The position numbers and the translations under genes are program-made. Below the pieces are notes generated by a model. That model was not told the origin of the DNA. It saw only the letters and a list, made by a program, of their open reading frames with translations, and searched no databases. DNA of 64,000 nucleotides from IMG/VR virus record IMGVR_UViG_3300028734_000003, positions 1-64,000 of that record; one strand, 5' to 3'. Of this stretch, positions 1-9,924 are shown piece after piece. Position 1 is the first letter of the stretch. Every line of letters starts with the position of its first letter. This DNA comes from a virus.

Positions 1-1
1 A

Positions 2-211
2 ACCACTACATACATCGGAGAATGTCCAGCACCTGCCGCAGGATCTACTGTAGCAGATACAGACGCTAAATGGAGAATCCAAAGAGTTGTCAAGGACACA
101 ACAGCTAAAACAACTAAGGTAGAATATCCAAATGTAGCTGGTAAAAACCCAACTGGAGCACATTTCCAATGGTCACAAAGAGCATCATACTCTTGGTCTT
201 TTGGAGCTTAA
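2..211 (+). CDS. C-terminal end of a virion structural protein (partial)
   Basis: The frame is open from the left edge to TAA at 209-211, giving the last 69 residues; the start lies outside the window. The sequence is rich in Thr, Ala and aromatic residues (a WRIQR segment, then a terminal WSFGA) and has no TGA codon. It precedes fibre-like genes on the same strand, so a head, neck or tail protein is the best guess. The exact family is not recognised. Confidence 0.6.
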   Translation, partial: TTTYIGECPAPAAGSTVADTDAKWRIQRVVKDTTAKTTKVEYPNVAGKNPTGAHFQWSQRASYSWSFGA

Positions 212-279
212 TTTATCTATTAACTATCAACTTATGTTTAAGGTAAAAAAACTGAGAAATTGTTGCTGACAACCAGCAT

Positions 280-1377
280 ATGCAATCATCTATTATTGGT
301 GAATTTAAATGATTTTTCCCAAAAGAAAAGGATTGTCCGCCTCTAAATGAGAATGACTCTGTATATCTTTTCTCTACAAACACTACCTGGACTATGGTTG
401 ATGGTAAATTGATAGATTCTTGAAGAATCGTTATTGCCCAAACCGTCGTTCCACAAGTAGTCGTTTCTTTGGATGTTATCAAAGAAGCTCTCAATCAATT
501 TGACTTCTTGCAACTCATTCAAGAAAACCCAGAGCTTTCATCATTTTTACGCTGAGAAGATGGTAAATCTGTGAAGATTGACGAACTTGCAGCTTATCTA
601 AAAAATGATCCAGAATTTGTAAAATCAATCGAAGATAAGCCAGGTAAAGAAGGTAAAACATTACCTGCACAAGAACCAGATCTAAAACTTCTTGCAAAAG
701 AATTAAAATCTGATCCAACATTTATTGAACTTACAAAATGAAAGGATGCTGACAAGGTAATCCCAGTATCTTTGAATGATGTTGTCCTATCTCTATCTAC
801 AAACGAAACATTCATAAATAAAGTAAAAAACTCTGTATCATTGGCAGAAATTATTGCTGAGAATGTTGTAGAAAAGGTTGCTGACTGTTTAGCAAATGAC
901 GAAGAATTTGTACAAGCAACAACAGGTGCTCCTGGTAAAGAATGACCAAAACCCACAAAAGATAAAATAATGGAAGCTGTAAAAGAAATTGATATTATTA
1001 GCCAATTAAAAGCAGATTCAGAATTTATTGAAATGTCTAAAGGAGAGACTGGAACTAGTGTTAAGGCTGAAGAAGTGGCTGCTATCTTAATGAAAGACCC
1101 AACGTTCCTAGAGACTGTTACAGGTAAAACTGGAGATACAATATCTAAAGAAGAAATATCTGCTTTCTTAAAAGCTGATCCAGAATTCATTAAAATGACT
1201 ACTGGTCTTCCAGGACAAACACTTCCAGGTAAGCCAGGAGAACCAGGAGAGGGAATATCTATTGGACGATCTCCAGATGGTAAAGCCGATTTCACTACAG
1301 AAATGAAAGATGGTGATAAATATATCTCTATCGGACTTGGTAGAAGAATACCAATAATATTTAGATCAATACCATAG
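280..1377 (+). CDS. Repeat-containing, collagen-like tail/fibre protein
   Basis: 365 residues, ending at TAG, with about five TGA-encoded glycines. After an N-terminal beta-rich part (residues 1-80) comes a series of degenerate repeats of roughly 30-60 residues: a helical segment, a D-P-x-F-[IV/L] motif, then a short Gly-rich collagen-like turn such as TGAPGKEG or TGKTGDT. The last repeat expands into a true G-x-y stretch (LPGKPGEPGEG), followed by a 35-residue cap. Such triple-helix segments are typical of phage fibres. ATG 280 is the first start after the TAA at 244-246. It lies between a virion gene and a large fibre gene. The exact family is unknown. Confidence 0.75.
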
Positions 1378-1383
1378 TTATAT

Positions 1384-4140
1384 ATGACAAGAGGCTGAGT
1401 TAGTTACGATAAATTTCTCAAAAAAATAAGAGAGAGTGACGACACAGCCGTTATAGAATTTACTAATCTTTGAACAACATATTGAGAATATATTTGACAA
1501 ATAGCTCTGGTACCTGGATATTGAATATATTCATGGAACGGGGCTATTTGGGAATCGGAAGGATGAGTAGCAGATCACTCAGCACTGAGTAATCTTGATT
1601 TTGAACACGCTGGACATATTGGGTTCGCTAGTGAAGCTATGCTGGCAGACTATGAAAAGTTAGCAATTTCAACAACGCAAGATAACCTCTATACAAACCT
1701 AATACCTAATAACCTACTCATACCAGATAGAACCTATTTGGTAAGTTTATGAAATACCTGAGAACATTATTATATACAAGCTATCACAACAAATACATAC
1801 AAAAGTATAAGATGAGCATCAAATCTAGTAGCTTATGAGCAAACACAATTTGATTTGAATTACGACAACGAAGCGGGTATTCAATGGAATCGTTTTGATA
1901 ACCGAGAAAAACAACAGGTTGTCATTTGAACCACAACAAATGAAAATCAACGAGGTATTGCAAACGCAACAAAAGTGACTTTGCATTCTTCTGCGTATGA
2001 TATGTTCAAACGAATTTCAACAACACCTTGACAGGAATATACATTTTCAATTCGAGCAAAATTCGACACAGTGACAAATCTTGCGATCACAATTATGAAA
2101 AACTATTTGAACTGGAACAATTGCGTATATTATACAGAAACAAACAAAGACTGACGACAGAAATGTTCGGTTAGATTCGTTGCAGAATCAACATCAACTG
2201 TTGTATTTATTGGTTGAATGAACAATGTTTGATGATGAGTACAACAAACGGCAGGTGACTGTTATCTTTGTTGTTTCAAATGTGAGGCTTCTGAAAAAAC
2301 AGATGAGATGAACTTCTTGCCTGTCTTTGATTTGCTTAGGTGAGTTGGTAGAGATTACAGAGCAACAGCAGGTTGGGTAAATAATGGTTGAACGATATCA
2401 GTAGGATATCCAGATGTTGTCTGAATCAAAAGAGCTTCTGCAATCACATTTGCATCAGAAGCACAAGCACAAATGGGACATTATTACAATATCACAAATA
2501 GAGTTCCAACACTTGAAGTAGGTAAGAATTACATATACGGAATTCGATTAAATAAAGTTTTTGCTTGAAATATAGTGATCACGCTTGCAGATAACAACTG
2601 ACGGTTTGAATATCCACAGCTTGTCGATAACAATCTTTGATGACGACAATACTATGAATTAGAGTTCACATATAAATGAAATTGATTGTTCTTTTATTTT
2701 TGAGGTAGTGGAACGATCAGACAAACAGCTTGAACGTTCTATATGTATTGACTTACACTTAGACAAGCACCACTTCCACTTGTTTCGTGAGTACAAGAGA
2801 TTATTGCAGGTGATTGAATAGCTGTTGATAATTCAGACCCGTCTGCTCCAGTAGTTTCTGCTGTTGGTTGATGAAATTGAGCAGTCCAAAGATTCGAGTA
2901 TTGACAACTGACTATTGCAAAAATGTCGTGACAAATTATTCCAACAATGTCAGCTCCATGAGTAAATGCTTGATATAGCAACAAAGACATCAACATAAAT
3001 CTGCAAAAATATCTGAAATGTTTTGTTGATATCATTGAATATCAAGATTGATATGAAGTACAAAGACGAAACAAAATGAGATTTGCAAATCAAGATGACA
3101 TATTTCTTTTCTGTTCAGAAAATTGTTCAACATTTTATAATGAAAATGATGTTCTTTCTTATTCAAACACGATCATCGCTTTGTTCTATGATATTATTGA
3201 TTGAAGTATTCAATGAATCCCGAAAGTCAACGGTTGAAATACTTTCTATCAAATGCTTAGATGAAAACACAGAGAACTTGCAACCAATGCTTGACTAAGG
3301 CACTTACAAATAGTTTGAAATGAAAATCAAAGAATGCCCGAGCCGTTGTATTATCAATTCATACAAATGGCTTTCGATAATATGTTCCCAGAGCGATGAC
3401 TTGTTGCCGAAGAGTGATTGTATGATTGACCAATTGGAAGTTTATTTTGGTTCGGTGCTTCATACAAAAAGAGATTCAATCTTTTGAAAGCAAACGCAAC
3501 CATACACCCGATTGAATCATCTTGAAACAGCAGGTCATATCTGAAATATGACTTAACTGTTCCAGAATATACACGAGCATATTGAGTTTGAGATAGCGAA
3601 CGAACAATTGACCAATCAAGAACAAAATATATTTGATATGAAATGGGAACTTCTTATTGATTGGAACTTGCAAATAAAAATGAAGTTTCAATACTTATAC
3701 AACGAATAAAAGCAGAAAACAAGTCAATTGTTATTTTGTATTGTTTGACAAGACAAGACCCAATCAATGCGTCACAAACACAATATGCAATCTATGTGAA
3801 GCCTGTGAATATAGATACTTTGTATGTTTCACCTTTTGATGATTCGTTGTATGAATTGAACGCTGTTTGTGAGTGAGATTTGCAATATCAAAAATTACAA
3901 ATACCGTATTTCAGTAGCATGACACCGAAAGAATTCGATTCTGTGAGAATACAAAAATGAAATCGATATGCTTTGTTATGAAGAAAACAACGGAATCTTA
4001 GATGATCAAAAAATCCGTCTGTCAGATTTATGCTTCGCAGATTGAGTGATTGAATGATTTGACCAATCACAAAACAAAGAGCAGTCTTTGAGTGACCACG
4101 CAGAGATAGACCAATCACGACAAAAATATCATATACATAG
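1384..4140 (+). CDS. Large tail fibre / receptor-binding protein
   Basis: 918 residues; starts 7 bases after the previous gene and ends at TAG 4138. Near residues 65-95 there is an A-L-S-N-L-D then G-H-x-G-F-A pattern, common in the shaft of phage tail fibres. Residues about 160-320 and 350-460 look like two carbohydrate-binding type beta-sandwich domains (alternating aromatic/Thr strands, Trp-Asn pairs). More than 50 in-frame TGA codons are present, including runs such as TGA TGA TGA at 2230. Its use of CGA for Arg and of TGA is higher than in the capsid genes. Host adsorption is inferred from composition and position only. Confidence 0.75.
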
Positions 4141-4188
4141 TTCAGATATGTTTGCAGGTGCGCCCAGTTGATGTCGTACTCCATATTT

Positions 4189-4314
4189 GAGCAACCATAT
4201 TATTTGCTCACAATACTGGGTTGTCCATTTAATTCAGCCCACATTATCCCCCTAGAAATAGGGGGTGAAACCAATACAATAGGTAGTATTCGAGTTCGAT
4301 TCTCGATGTGTTGA
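4189..4314 (+). ncRNA. Four-hairpin structured RNA candidate, tRNA-like
   Basis: This gap holds four consecutive stem-loops: 4189-4209 (GAGCAA/TTGCTC), 4217-4241 (TGGGTT/AGCCCA), 4248-4265 (CCCCCTA, GAAA tetraloop, TAGGGGG) and 4290-4306 (TCGAG, loop TTCGATT, CTCGA). The last one is a perfect tRNA T-arm with a TTCRANN loop. Bases 4307-4313 can pair 6 of 7 with 4211-4217, giving a cloverleaf outline. The D-like loop is too long and the middle loop is 8 bases, so it is not a standard tRNA. It could be a tRNA-like element, a decayed tRNA or an attachment-site remnant. Confidence 0.45.
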
Positions 4315-4357
4315 TATTCAGTAATAGATGCACAGCTTTAGTTCTTAATCTTATAGG

Positions 4358-4699
4358 ATGGAGAGAAGAGTAGCTAGGTATATGAGAAATGACCAGAATG
4401 AACACAAGTATAATAATCATCATATCTTATGACACTGCAACTCTAATCTCTATAATGTAGATATTGCTGAGAACCTTATAAGAGTTCTAAAGACCGAACA
4501 TAATGCCTATAATTGTATTGTGTGAAGTCTACCAGAACAACAAACTCCTAGATGAGTATTCAAGATGGCTCATAAATGGACTAATCAAGTCCTAAGTGAT
4601 TATGCTCTAACACTATTGACTACATTGTGTGAGATGCCAGACAAAGAACTACTTGCTCCAGAATTTATTAAAAAACATCTTGTAAAACAGGGGGAATAA
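4358..4699 (+). CDS. Small His-rich protein, possibly HNH-related
   Basis: 113 residues from ATG 4358 (preceded by ATAGG) to TAA. Near residues 20-50 a H-H-I-L-G-H then N-S-N-L-Y-N and a later H are arranged like the core of a compact HNH-type nuclease, but the match is not complete. It lies directly after the structured RNA and before the holin. Contains a few TGA glycines. Function not established. Confidence 0.6.
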
Positions 4700-4736
4700 T
4701 GTAATAAGAATATGTTTATATTATAAATTCAAGAGT

Positions 4737-5249
4737 ATGATAACACTCTCAAATATCCGATACTATATTAAATGACTGTTTGTAAATGTTTTCTGGACTA
4801 AATTTATATTATGACCATGCTTAGTGGTTCTTGCTGACTTTGCCGGAGTAGATAATATGCTTCATGTACAATACATATTTGTATGATGGATGCTTACAAT
4901 GGTTATTGGTACTATAGCGGGCAGTATGACTGAGTGATTCTCTTGGAAGAAATTTTGACTATGAGCTCTGCGTATGTTCTGATATATTGTTATGTTATTT
5001 TTGGGACACGCTTTTGATAAGTGATTCGAAACAGAGTTTGTATTTGACTTCATATATGCTATAATTGCATTAGACCTAATACATAGCTTTCTCAAACATA
5101 GCCCAGTATTGGGAATCACTTTCTCAGTAAAAATACTTAGATTCTTCGAAACTATAGAAAATAGAGTAAGCGGAATATTCCTAGCCAAGTGAGGATTTGA
5201 CCAGATAGTAGATGATATTATACCGACAGACACAAAAAAGAAGAAGTAA
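4737..5249 (+). CDS. Holin of the Holin_4 / TcdE type
   Basis: 170 residues with three or four hydrophobic segments (about residues 14-36, 45-60, 75-95 and 100-115) and a lysine-rich C-terminus (last residues KKKK). The order L-x-D-x-x-x-G-V-D-N then G-x-x-x-G-S-M-T-E resembles the phage lysis holin family 4 (toxin-secretion/phage lysis holins). Many of its glycines are TGA-encoded, several in the membrane segments. It heads the lysis cassette, so it should form the membrane lesions that release or time the endolysins. Confidence 0.75.
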
Positions 5250-5348
5250 TATGTCGGGTGTCTCATACTAAGCTGGCAAAGGATGGGACAGACTTGCAGA
5301 GAGGTGGGATTGCAAGTGATATTTGTTGGTTTATTCTTAAAAAACAAT

Positions 5349-5618
5349 ATGGAGATAGTCTTAGTGCTATTACCGTTATATGCTATTGGTTACATGATTA
5401 TGTTTTTCAAAGATAGATGAGATATGTTTTATATCAAACATAAGCGTATGCAAAATTTTTTAAGTAGAAGAGAATATCTCGAAGGAGAAATAAAAAAACT
5501 TGAGGAAGAATTGATAAAAGTTGAGTCATCTTCACTCAAAGATAAAGATTCAGTTATAGAAGACATAAAAAAAGATATAAAGTTTAGAAAAGATGACCTT
5601 AAATCGTTTTATAACTAA
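5349..5618 (+). CDS. Small membrane-anchored coiled-coil protein
   Basis: 89 residues: one N-terminal membrane helix (about residues 3-20) followed by a highly charged Lys/Glu coiled coil. This architecture is that of a spanin-like or accessory holin component, but no family can be named. An upstream in-frame ATG at 5283 would add 22 residues; ATG 5349 is preferred because the hydrophobic segment then starts at the N-terminus. Sits between the holin and another small membrane protein. Confidence 0.65.
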
Positions 5619-5630
5619 CCAAATTGGCTT

Positions 5631-5903
5631 ATGATAGCTATACTAAAATTTCTAAGAGATACTTTTGTTACCTTGTCGTGGATTGGTCAACTCGTTGATG
5701 AAAAACTCATTTCTAGCACGACTGCCAGAGTAATTGAAGGAGCAATTTATACGCTTGAGCTAGGTTTGTTGACATATATTTATAATGGTTTGAATACTGG
5801 AATATTTACAGACTTCAATGCAACGTTATGGGTATTATTTGTTTGATTTTCAAAAACAATAATTGAGTGTATTGTAAAATCATTTAGAAATAACAAAAAA
5901 TAA
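5631..5903 (+). CDS. Small two-helix membrane protein of the lysis cassette
   Basis: 90 residues, two hydrophobic stretches (about residues 42-58 and 67-82) and a basic end (NNKK). Thirteen bases after the previous gene and two bases before the peptidase gene. It could be a second holin or antiholin; this rests on topology and neighbours only. Confidence 0.6.
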
Positions 5904-5904
5904 T

Positions 5905-6543
5905 ATGACAGCTGAGGAACAAATCACAGCGATTATGAAAAATAGATTTTTTGAACCAAAATATTTTCCAAAAAAATTCAAAATAAAATCGAATCTCAAT
6001 AAAAATGTAAAACTTCACACACAGACAGGACCAAACTGTTGGATGTTTGCTGCATTTAATAATGTATCGCTAGATTATGGTATTTATGTAGATGAGGCTA
6101 AGGCTCAGAAATTTCTGTGACAGTTCTGAATGAAGCTAGAACAGTGATGATCTACCGCAGCAAGTTCTATGATGCTCTCTGAATATCTATCTATAAATGG
6201 GAAAGATTATGTTGTTTATTCTCTAGACATACTTACACAAATTAAAATATTTGCAGATATGTTAAAAGCTGGACGATGGTTTATTTATTCTAGAGATTGT
6301 TCAAAGGAGGTACTACAAGACATAGCCGACAACGATGTGATAGATTTGATTCATAAATGAACCACTAGCCCACACGCAGTAAATATTTGATGACAATTTG
6401 GCGTTGGTTTACAGGAACTATGAAATTGGGGAGATGAAAATAAATATAATGATTTCAGATATAAAGATCCTCAGCTATTTGTCAAACTTGTAAAATCATG
6501 AATGATAGAGAGAACCGTATTATTTATTTCCGAAAGACAATAA
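5905..6543 (+). CDS. Papain-like cysteine peptidase in the lysis cassette
   Basis: 212 residues. Residues 42-49 read TGPNCWMF, the C1-type signature around the nucleophile (C45). A later PHAVNI places a histidine at 157, and GNWGDENKY gives the Asn at 174 of the usual N-x-W-G motif. Cys-His-Asn order and spacing fit a papain fold. No signal peptide is visible. Lying between holin-like genes and an M15 endolysin, it probably cuts host-wall peptides or a surface protein. Four TGA glycines cluster around residues 72-82. The substrate is unknown. Confidence 0.7.
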
Positions 6544-6545
6544 AA

Positions 6546-7001
6546 ATGGATATATTAAATAGTATTGAATTATTGGTTGTACCATTCAAATGAAAAATTA
6601 AATCACTGATGGCTGTTGTAAAGGGCAAATACCCAAATCTTGCCGCATTTGAAACTATGCGTACAAAAAATAGACAAAAGCGGCTTGTAGATAATGATAA
6701 GTCATGGACTATGAATTCTCAACATCTTGTTGGGAAGGCGGTTGACTTTGTATTTCTAAATAAGAAAGGACAACCAACATGGACAGGAGATTACAAATAT
6801 CTACACTATGTTGGATACATGTGCTGAGTTACACCAATCATTGTGAAAGGGAAGTTACTAGAGCAATGTCATCTCCAGGATACGAATATTTCTATCCAGG
6901 ATCAAATAGCAATAAACAGCGATCGCTGGCATAAAGCTACGGAACAATGGGAAAAAAATCTTCTACACATGGTAAACAATGAATTGAGAAAATACATATA
7001 G
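6546..7001 (+). CDS. M15-family peptidoglycan endopeptidase (endolysin)
   Basis: 151 residues. The zinc motif S-x-H-x-x-G-x-A-x-D is at residues 58-67 (H60, D67) and the third ligand His is at 109 (QCHLQ), matching VanY / L-Ala-D-Glu peptidase endolysins. It lacks a signal peptide, so the upstream holin would release it. Last gene of the rightward lysis operon, stopping 26 bases before a strong terminator hairpin. Only two glycines are TGA. Confidence 0.82.
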
Positions 7002-7027
7002 GTATGGGGTGTCTCCCATACGAGAAA

Positions 7028-7055
7028 GGGGGGTCCTAGCTAAGGACTCCCTTTT
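7028..7055 (+). terminator. Rho-independent terminator of the late operon
   Basis: Nine-pair stem GGGGGTCCT/AGGACTCCC (7028-7036 with 7042-7050, one G-T pair), 5-base loop, then TTTTT. A second inverted repeat (GTATGGG/CCCATAC) lies just upstream at about 7003-7021. It separates convergent transcription units. Confidence 0.85.
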
Positions 7056-7230
7056 TATGTTCTAAATATTTTTCTAAGTATCTTTTGGCCTGTTCCCTTG
7101 TTTTGAATTTAATCACGCAGTCGTCTCAATCTTCAATATATTGTGCTCATTGATTTTCTCAGTTTGGTGCTTTTATCATTATTCTAAATCTTCACGCATG
7201 ATTAGATACCCTTGGAACAAATTCAGCCAT
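7054..7230 (-). CDS. Small basic orphan protein
   Basis: About 58 residues from ATG at 7228-7230. Reads MAEFVPRVSN, then a short beta/turn region with NGENQG and DGDD, and a basic helix containing TREQAKR. A DNA segment close to its C-terminus resembles the end of the neighbouring zinc protein (7232-7429), suggesting an old duplication. The stop is taken as TAA at 7054; a one-base difference would move it to 7039, so the C-terminus is uncertain. Function unknown. Confidence 0.5.
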
Positions 7231-7231
7231 A

Positions 7232-7429
7232 TTATTTGTAAAATTCTAAAAATTTTTCTAGTTCTATTCTTGCCTTTTCTCTTGTTTCTCTCTTTGACAT
7301 ATAGCACACAGCCCTTGATCTTAGTCAGTTGATTTTTCTTCAGCAAGGAAGGCAGTATTTTGCTTGACATTTTTTTCTGTTTCAACACTTACAATAATCT
7401 TCTTTATAGGCTCTTGCGAGTTCATTCAT
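7232..7429 (-). CDS. Small zinc-binding protein
   Basis: 65 residues. N-terminal MNELARAYKED is similar to part of the 55-residue protein at 17096-17263. Residues 12-30 hold C-K-C-G, then C-x4-C-x2-C-G, a compact zinc site whose knuckle glycines are TGA codons. The C-terminal helix is KRETREKARIELEKF. Its start codon overlaps an in-frame TGA of the upstream gene (ATGA), and the first 108 bases overlap that gene's C-terminus in another frame. Confidence 0.6.
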
Positions 7430-7641
7430 AATTTTTTGTTTATGGCAGCTAAAATTTTCTTTGTTCACTCCCTATCCGCAAGCCTTCTTAGAACCTCATC
7501 ATTTGCAAGCGTCTCCATAAATGTTTTTGTGATGGCCTCATCAATTCTTTTCCATCTTGTGTCAGAAATTCTGTCAAAATTTATTCCTAATTCGTATGCG
7601 ATAAACTCAAGTAGTTTTGGGTTATTAACTGGCATCAACAT
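7321..7641 (-). CDS. Hypothetical alpha-helical protein
   Basis: 106 residues to TAA at 7321. Residues 1-70 form a compact helical region (PKLLEFIAYELGI, then IDEAITKTFMETL). After an in-frame TGA (7426-7428) the frame continues for 35 codons over the start of the zinc protein. If TGA terminated here the protein would be 71 residues with a classical ATGA junction; under code 25 it carries the tail. No family recognised. Confidence 0.65.
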
Positions 7642-8056
7642 CTTGTGTATAGATTAAGGGTAAAACAACATCTGCTCTTTTGAACTTTTTTTGGAGTTTT
7701 TGTCTCAAATTTTCTCATCTTTTATCGAGCTCTTTTTTGAAATTTTTCTCATAATATTTTTTCCTTTCTTCCAGGACAGGTTTCAATATCTGATCAATAA
7801 TATTATTCATATTTATTTTACAAATAGATCTGATATATTTAGCATTACTATTCTCTTTATTTTGTTTCTCGCTGTTATAGAAATCATAATCTTCCTGGAA
7901 CTTATAGTAGTTCTCAAGTAGCTTCTCATTTCATTCTCTATAATTCGCTTCAACATATTTTATCTTGGAATATGACTTTAGATCTTCGTCTAGCCATTTG
8001 CATACTAGTGCCTGTTCCCTATCTCAGAAAACCAAATTTCTTCAGAGTAATTCCAT
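7622..8056 (-). CDS. Hypothetical coiled-coil protein
   Basis: 144 residues, strongly charged, with Lys/Glu-rich heptad-like segments in the last third (EERKKYYEKNFKKELDKR). The N-terminus has FGDREQALVCKWLDEDLK. Three TGA glycines. It overlaps the next gene's start by 20 bases, as is usual in this leftward operon. No family recognised. Confidence 0.7.
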
Positions 8057-8059
8057 TAT

Positions 8060-8353
8060 CTATTCCATATCAGCTAAAAGTTTTAGTTGTTCTAGATGCT
8101 CATTATCTAGCTCTTCTTGCCTTAACCTAAGTTTTGTAAATCAATATTCCATAGCATTTTTCATCGCATCAACAACATTATACCATCATTGTTGATAGGA
8201 TATTCATCTTTCACAGAACATATAATTTTTCTTTTCTCATTGTCTATCAATAATAGATACCTGCATCTTTACATAATCAATAAGAATATCTACTCATATT
8301 CAATTAAGAGGCACTGACACCCGTTCTTTTCGGATTTTTGTTTCCATGAACAT
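8060..8353 (-). CDS. Hypothetical protein
   Basis: 97 residues. An N-terminal beta-rich part (METKIRKERVSVPLN, GVDILIDYVKMQVS) and a C-terminal acidic helix (RQEELDNEHLEQLKLL). Seven glycines are TGA-encoded. Two in-frame ATG codons (8353 and 8347) are possible. The TAG stop lies three bases from the next start. Function unknown. Confidence 0.7.
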
Positions 8354-8474
8354 ATTGATTAAATATTAAAAAATTTTCAAGAACCAATCATTCACTCATA
8401 GATCTTCTAGTTTCTGGAAATTTTGGATCTTCAAACGTAAATTTAAATCACCTTTTTACTATCCTTTTCAGCAT
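8307..8474 (-). CDS. Small hypothetical protein, overlapping
   Basis: 55 residues; contains FTFEDPKFPETRRSMSEG and ends KRTGVSAS. It overlaps the genes on both sides by 30-47 bases in other frames, which lowers confidence. The central part looks protein-like. The start could also lie further in, since the first nine codons overlap the previous gene. Confidence 0.45.
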
Positions 8475-8742
8475 TGCTTTTAACATCACTATCCCCATTA
8501 CTTGTAAGTACATCATCGGAGACAGATTCTTCCAATAGCTCGTTTTGTTTCTCTGCATCTATTTTTTGGCTAGGAATTAAAAGTTGTGTATTATTTGTTT
8601 TATACATAGCAAAGATTTTTGTATACTCTTGGCTTAGTATAATTACTTGTCTAGCGTCATCTTTATTGAGCTCATTAACAAGTTTTACAAATAAGGAATC
8701 CTTTGATCATTCTTCTCTAAATACTTTGATTGTCTTTCGCAT
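8443..8742 (-). CDS. Hypothetical acidic protein
   Basis: 99 residues. Residues 1-60 look folded (FREEGSKDSLFVKLVNELN, then ARQVIILSQEYTKIFAMY); the last 35 are Ser/Asp/Lys-rich and probably disordered. A single TGA glycine. Part of the continuous leftward operon. No family recognised. Confidence 0.7.
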
Positions 8743-8749
8743 AACTATT

Positions 8750-9004
8750 TTATATTAGAAGGTAAATATTTTTGCTGTTTGGGTTATAGTTTAGTATTTT
8801 TACATTAGGACTTACCTGCTTATCTATTCTTTTGCTGGGTAGATCATCTAGTAAATGTATCTTTCTTTCTCAATCTAATATCTTTACTAAAGCCATCTTA
8901 GTATCATTCTTTCGGATTTCCAAACTTCAATAAGTCTGTAATGTATTAGTGAATCCCTCTAGGGTGTCATCTGGTTTAGGATAGTTCATCTTTCTTATTA
9001 TCAT
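8750..9004 (-). CDS. Hypothetical protein
   Basis: 84 residues from ATG 9002-9004; an alternative ATG five codons further in gives 79 residues. Contains DDTLEGFTNTLQTYGSLEIR and a C-terminal LNYNPNSKNIYLL. Two TGA glycines. Overlaps the end of the membrane protein at 8976-9101. Unknown role. Confidence 0.65.
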
Positions 9005-9101
9005 CTAAATATTTTCATAATTCCAATAATAGCATCATAAAAATTGTAAATGCCAATAGTATAAGAAAACAAATTATTGAAGCAAACTGTATATCGTTCA
9101 T
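8976..9101 (-). CDS. Single-span membrane microprotein
   Basis: 41 residues: MNDIQFAS then a membrane helix (about residues 9-30, ICFLILLAFTIFMMLLLEL) and a charged tail (DDNKKDELS). It belongs to a set of small membrane proteins in this early operon (also 10543, 10767, 12506), which could act on the host envelope. No family recognised. Confidence 0.6.
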
Positions 9102-9121
9102 CTATGTAATTATTAAGTAAA

Positions 9122-9328
9122 TTAACATCGTACAATAGTTGGATATATTGGATAATCTCATACTTTGTATGGTGGTATTGGTAATGTATTTCATACTGAT
9201 CTTGGAGGGATTTGTTTATATGGATTCTTTAATAATTCTAATTCTCTTTCTAGCTCTTTGATTCTATTGTCTTTTCTAAGTTCATCTAGCTCATTTTCTA
9301 GTTCTTTAATTTTTTGGTCTTTATTCAT
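9122..9328 (-). CDS. Short coiled-coil protein with Pro/Tyr tail
   Basis: 68 residues. Residues 1-38 form a clear Leu/Glu coiled coil (IKELENELDELRK, IKELERELELL); the remainder is Pro/Tyr rich (IPPYKVGDYPIYP), suggesting an extended interaction segment. Function unknown. Confidence 0.65.
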
Positions 9329-9339
9329 AGGGTGGTGGT

Positions 9340-9924
9340 TTACTTAGATAAAAGATGCTTCTTTATTACCTCACTTATTCTATCATCATATAATCACATA
9401 TTATTAAAATCTTTTACTATCAATTCCACAAGATTATCCTCGCTAGGAGATTCCTGTACTTCGTGAAATTTTCAATATTCTCACATAACAGATGTATATC
9501 AGCATTTAGGACAAGGGGTAGTAGTTATTTGTGATGGTTGTATTGGTTTTATATCATCACATTGCATATAGTTCTGTACTTCGTTCTGTTGGGGTTCTTT
9601 ATATTGATATACTGGCTTTGTAGTAGTTTGCTCACTTACATATTGTTGTTTATCTCCCAATAATCCTTTCTCTTTTGCTTCTTCGTAAGTGATTATGGTG
9701 TATCAATTATCCTCTGGTCGTTTATTCATACTTTCTCATACATTACATACGATATTGTTTCAACTCTTACATAAAATAATAGGCAGTCTTTTATCTGTAT
9801 CAAATCGAGATAGGTGTATATCTAGTCTTTCTTTTGGTTCATCAAGTTCAATATGAATTGACTTTATACATTCTTTAGCCTGCTCCTCTGTGGAACATCT
9901 AATGGCGTATTTCTGTTGGGGCAT
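9340..9924 (-). CDS. Zinc-motif protein with disordered linker
   Basis: 194 residues. The N-terminal domain (about 1-90) begins QQKYAIRCSTEEQAKECI, which resembles viral and host 'single domain' sensors only vaguely. A Gln/Thr/Pro linker (about 95-135) leads to a C-P-K-C-G half zinc knuckle (TGA-coded Gly) and a helical C-terminus. Its ATG is directly preceded by the TAG of the next upstream gene. Not recognised. Confidence 0.7.

Noticed and set aside
594-1295. Long minus-strand frame opposite the collagen-like fibre gene
   Set aside because: It is the antisense of a repetitive plus-strand gene, Ser/Ala/Val-rich without motifs, and conflicts with the surrounding rightward operon.
4290-4314. 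Canonical tRNA gene
   Set aside because: The T-arm is perfect, but the D-loop and anticodon loop have wrong lengths and one acceptor pair fails; kept only as a tRNA-like candidate.
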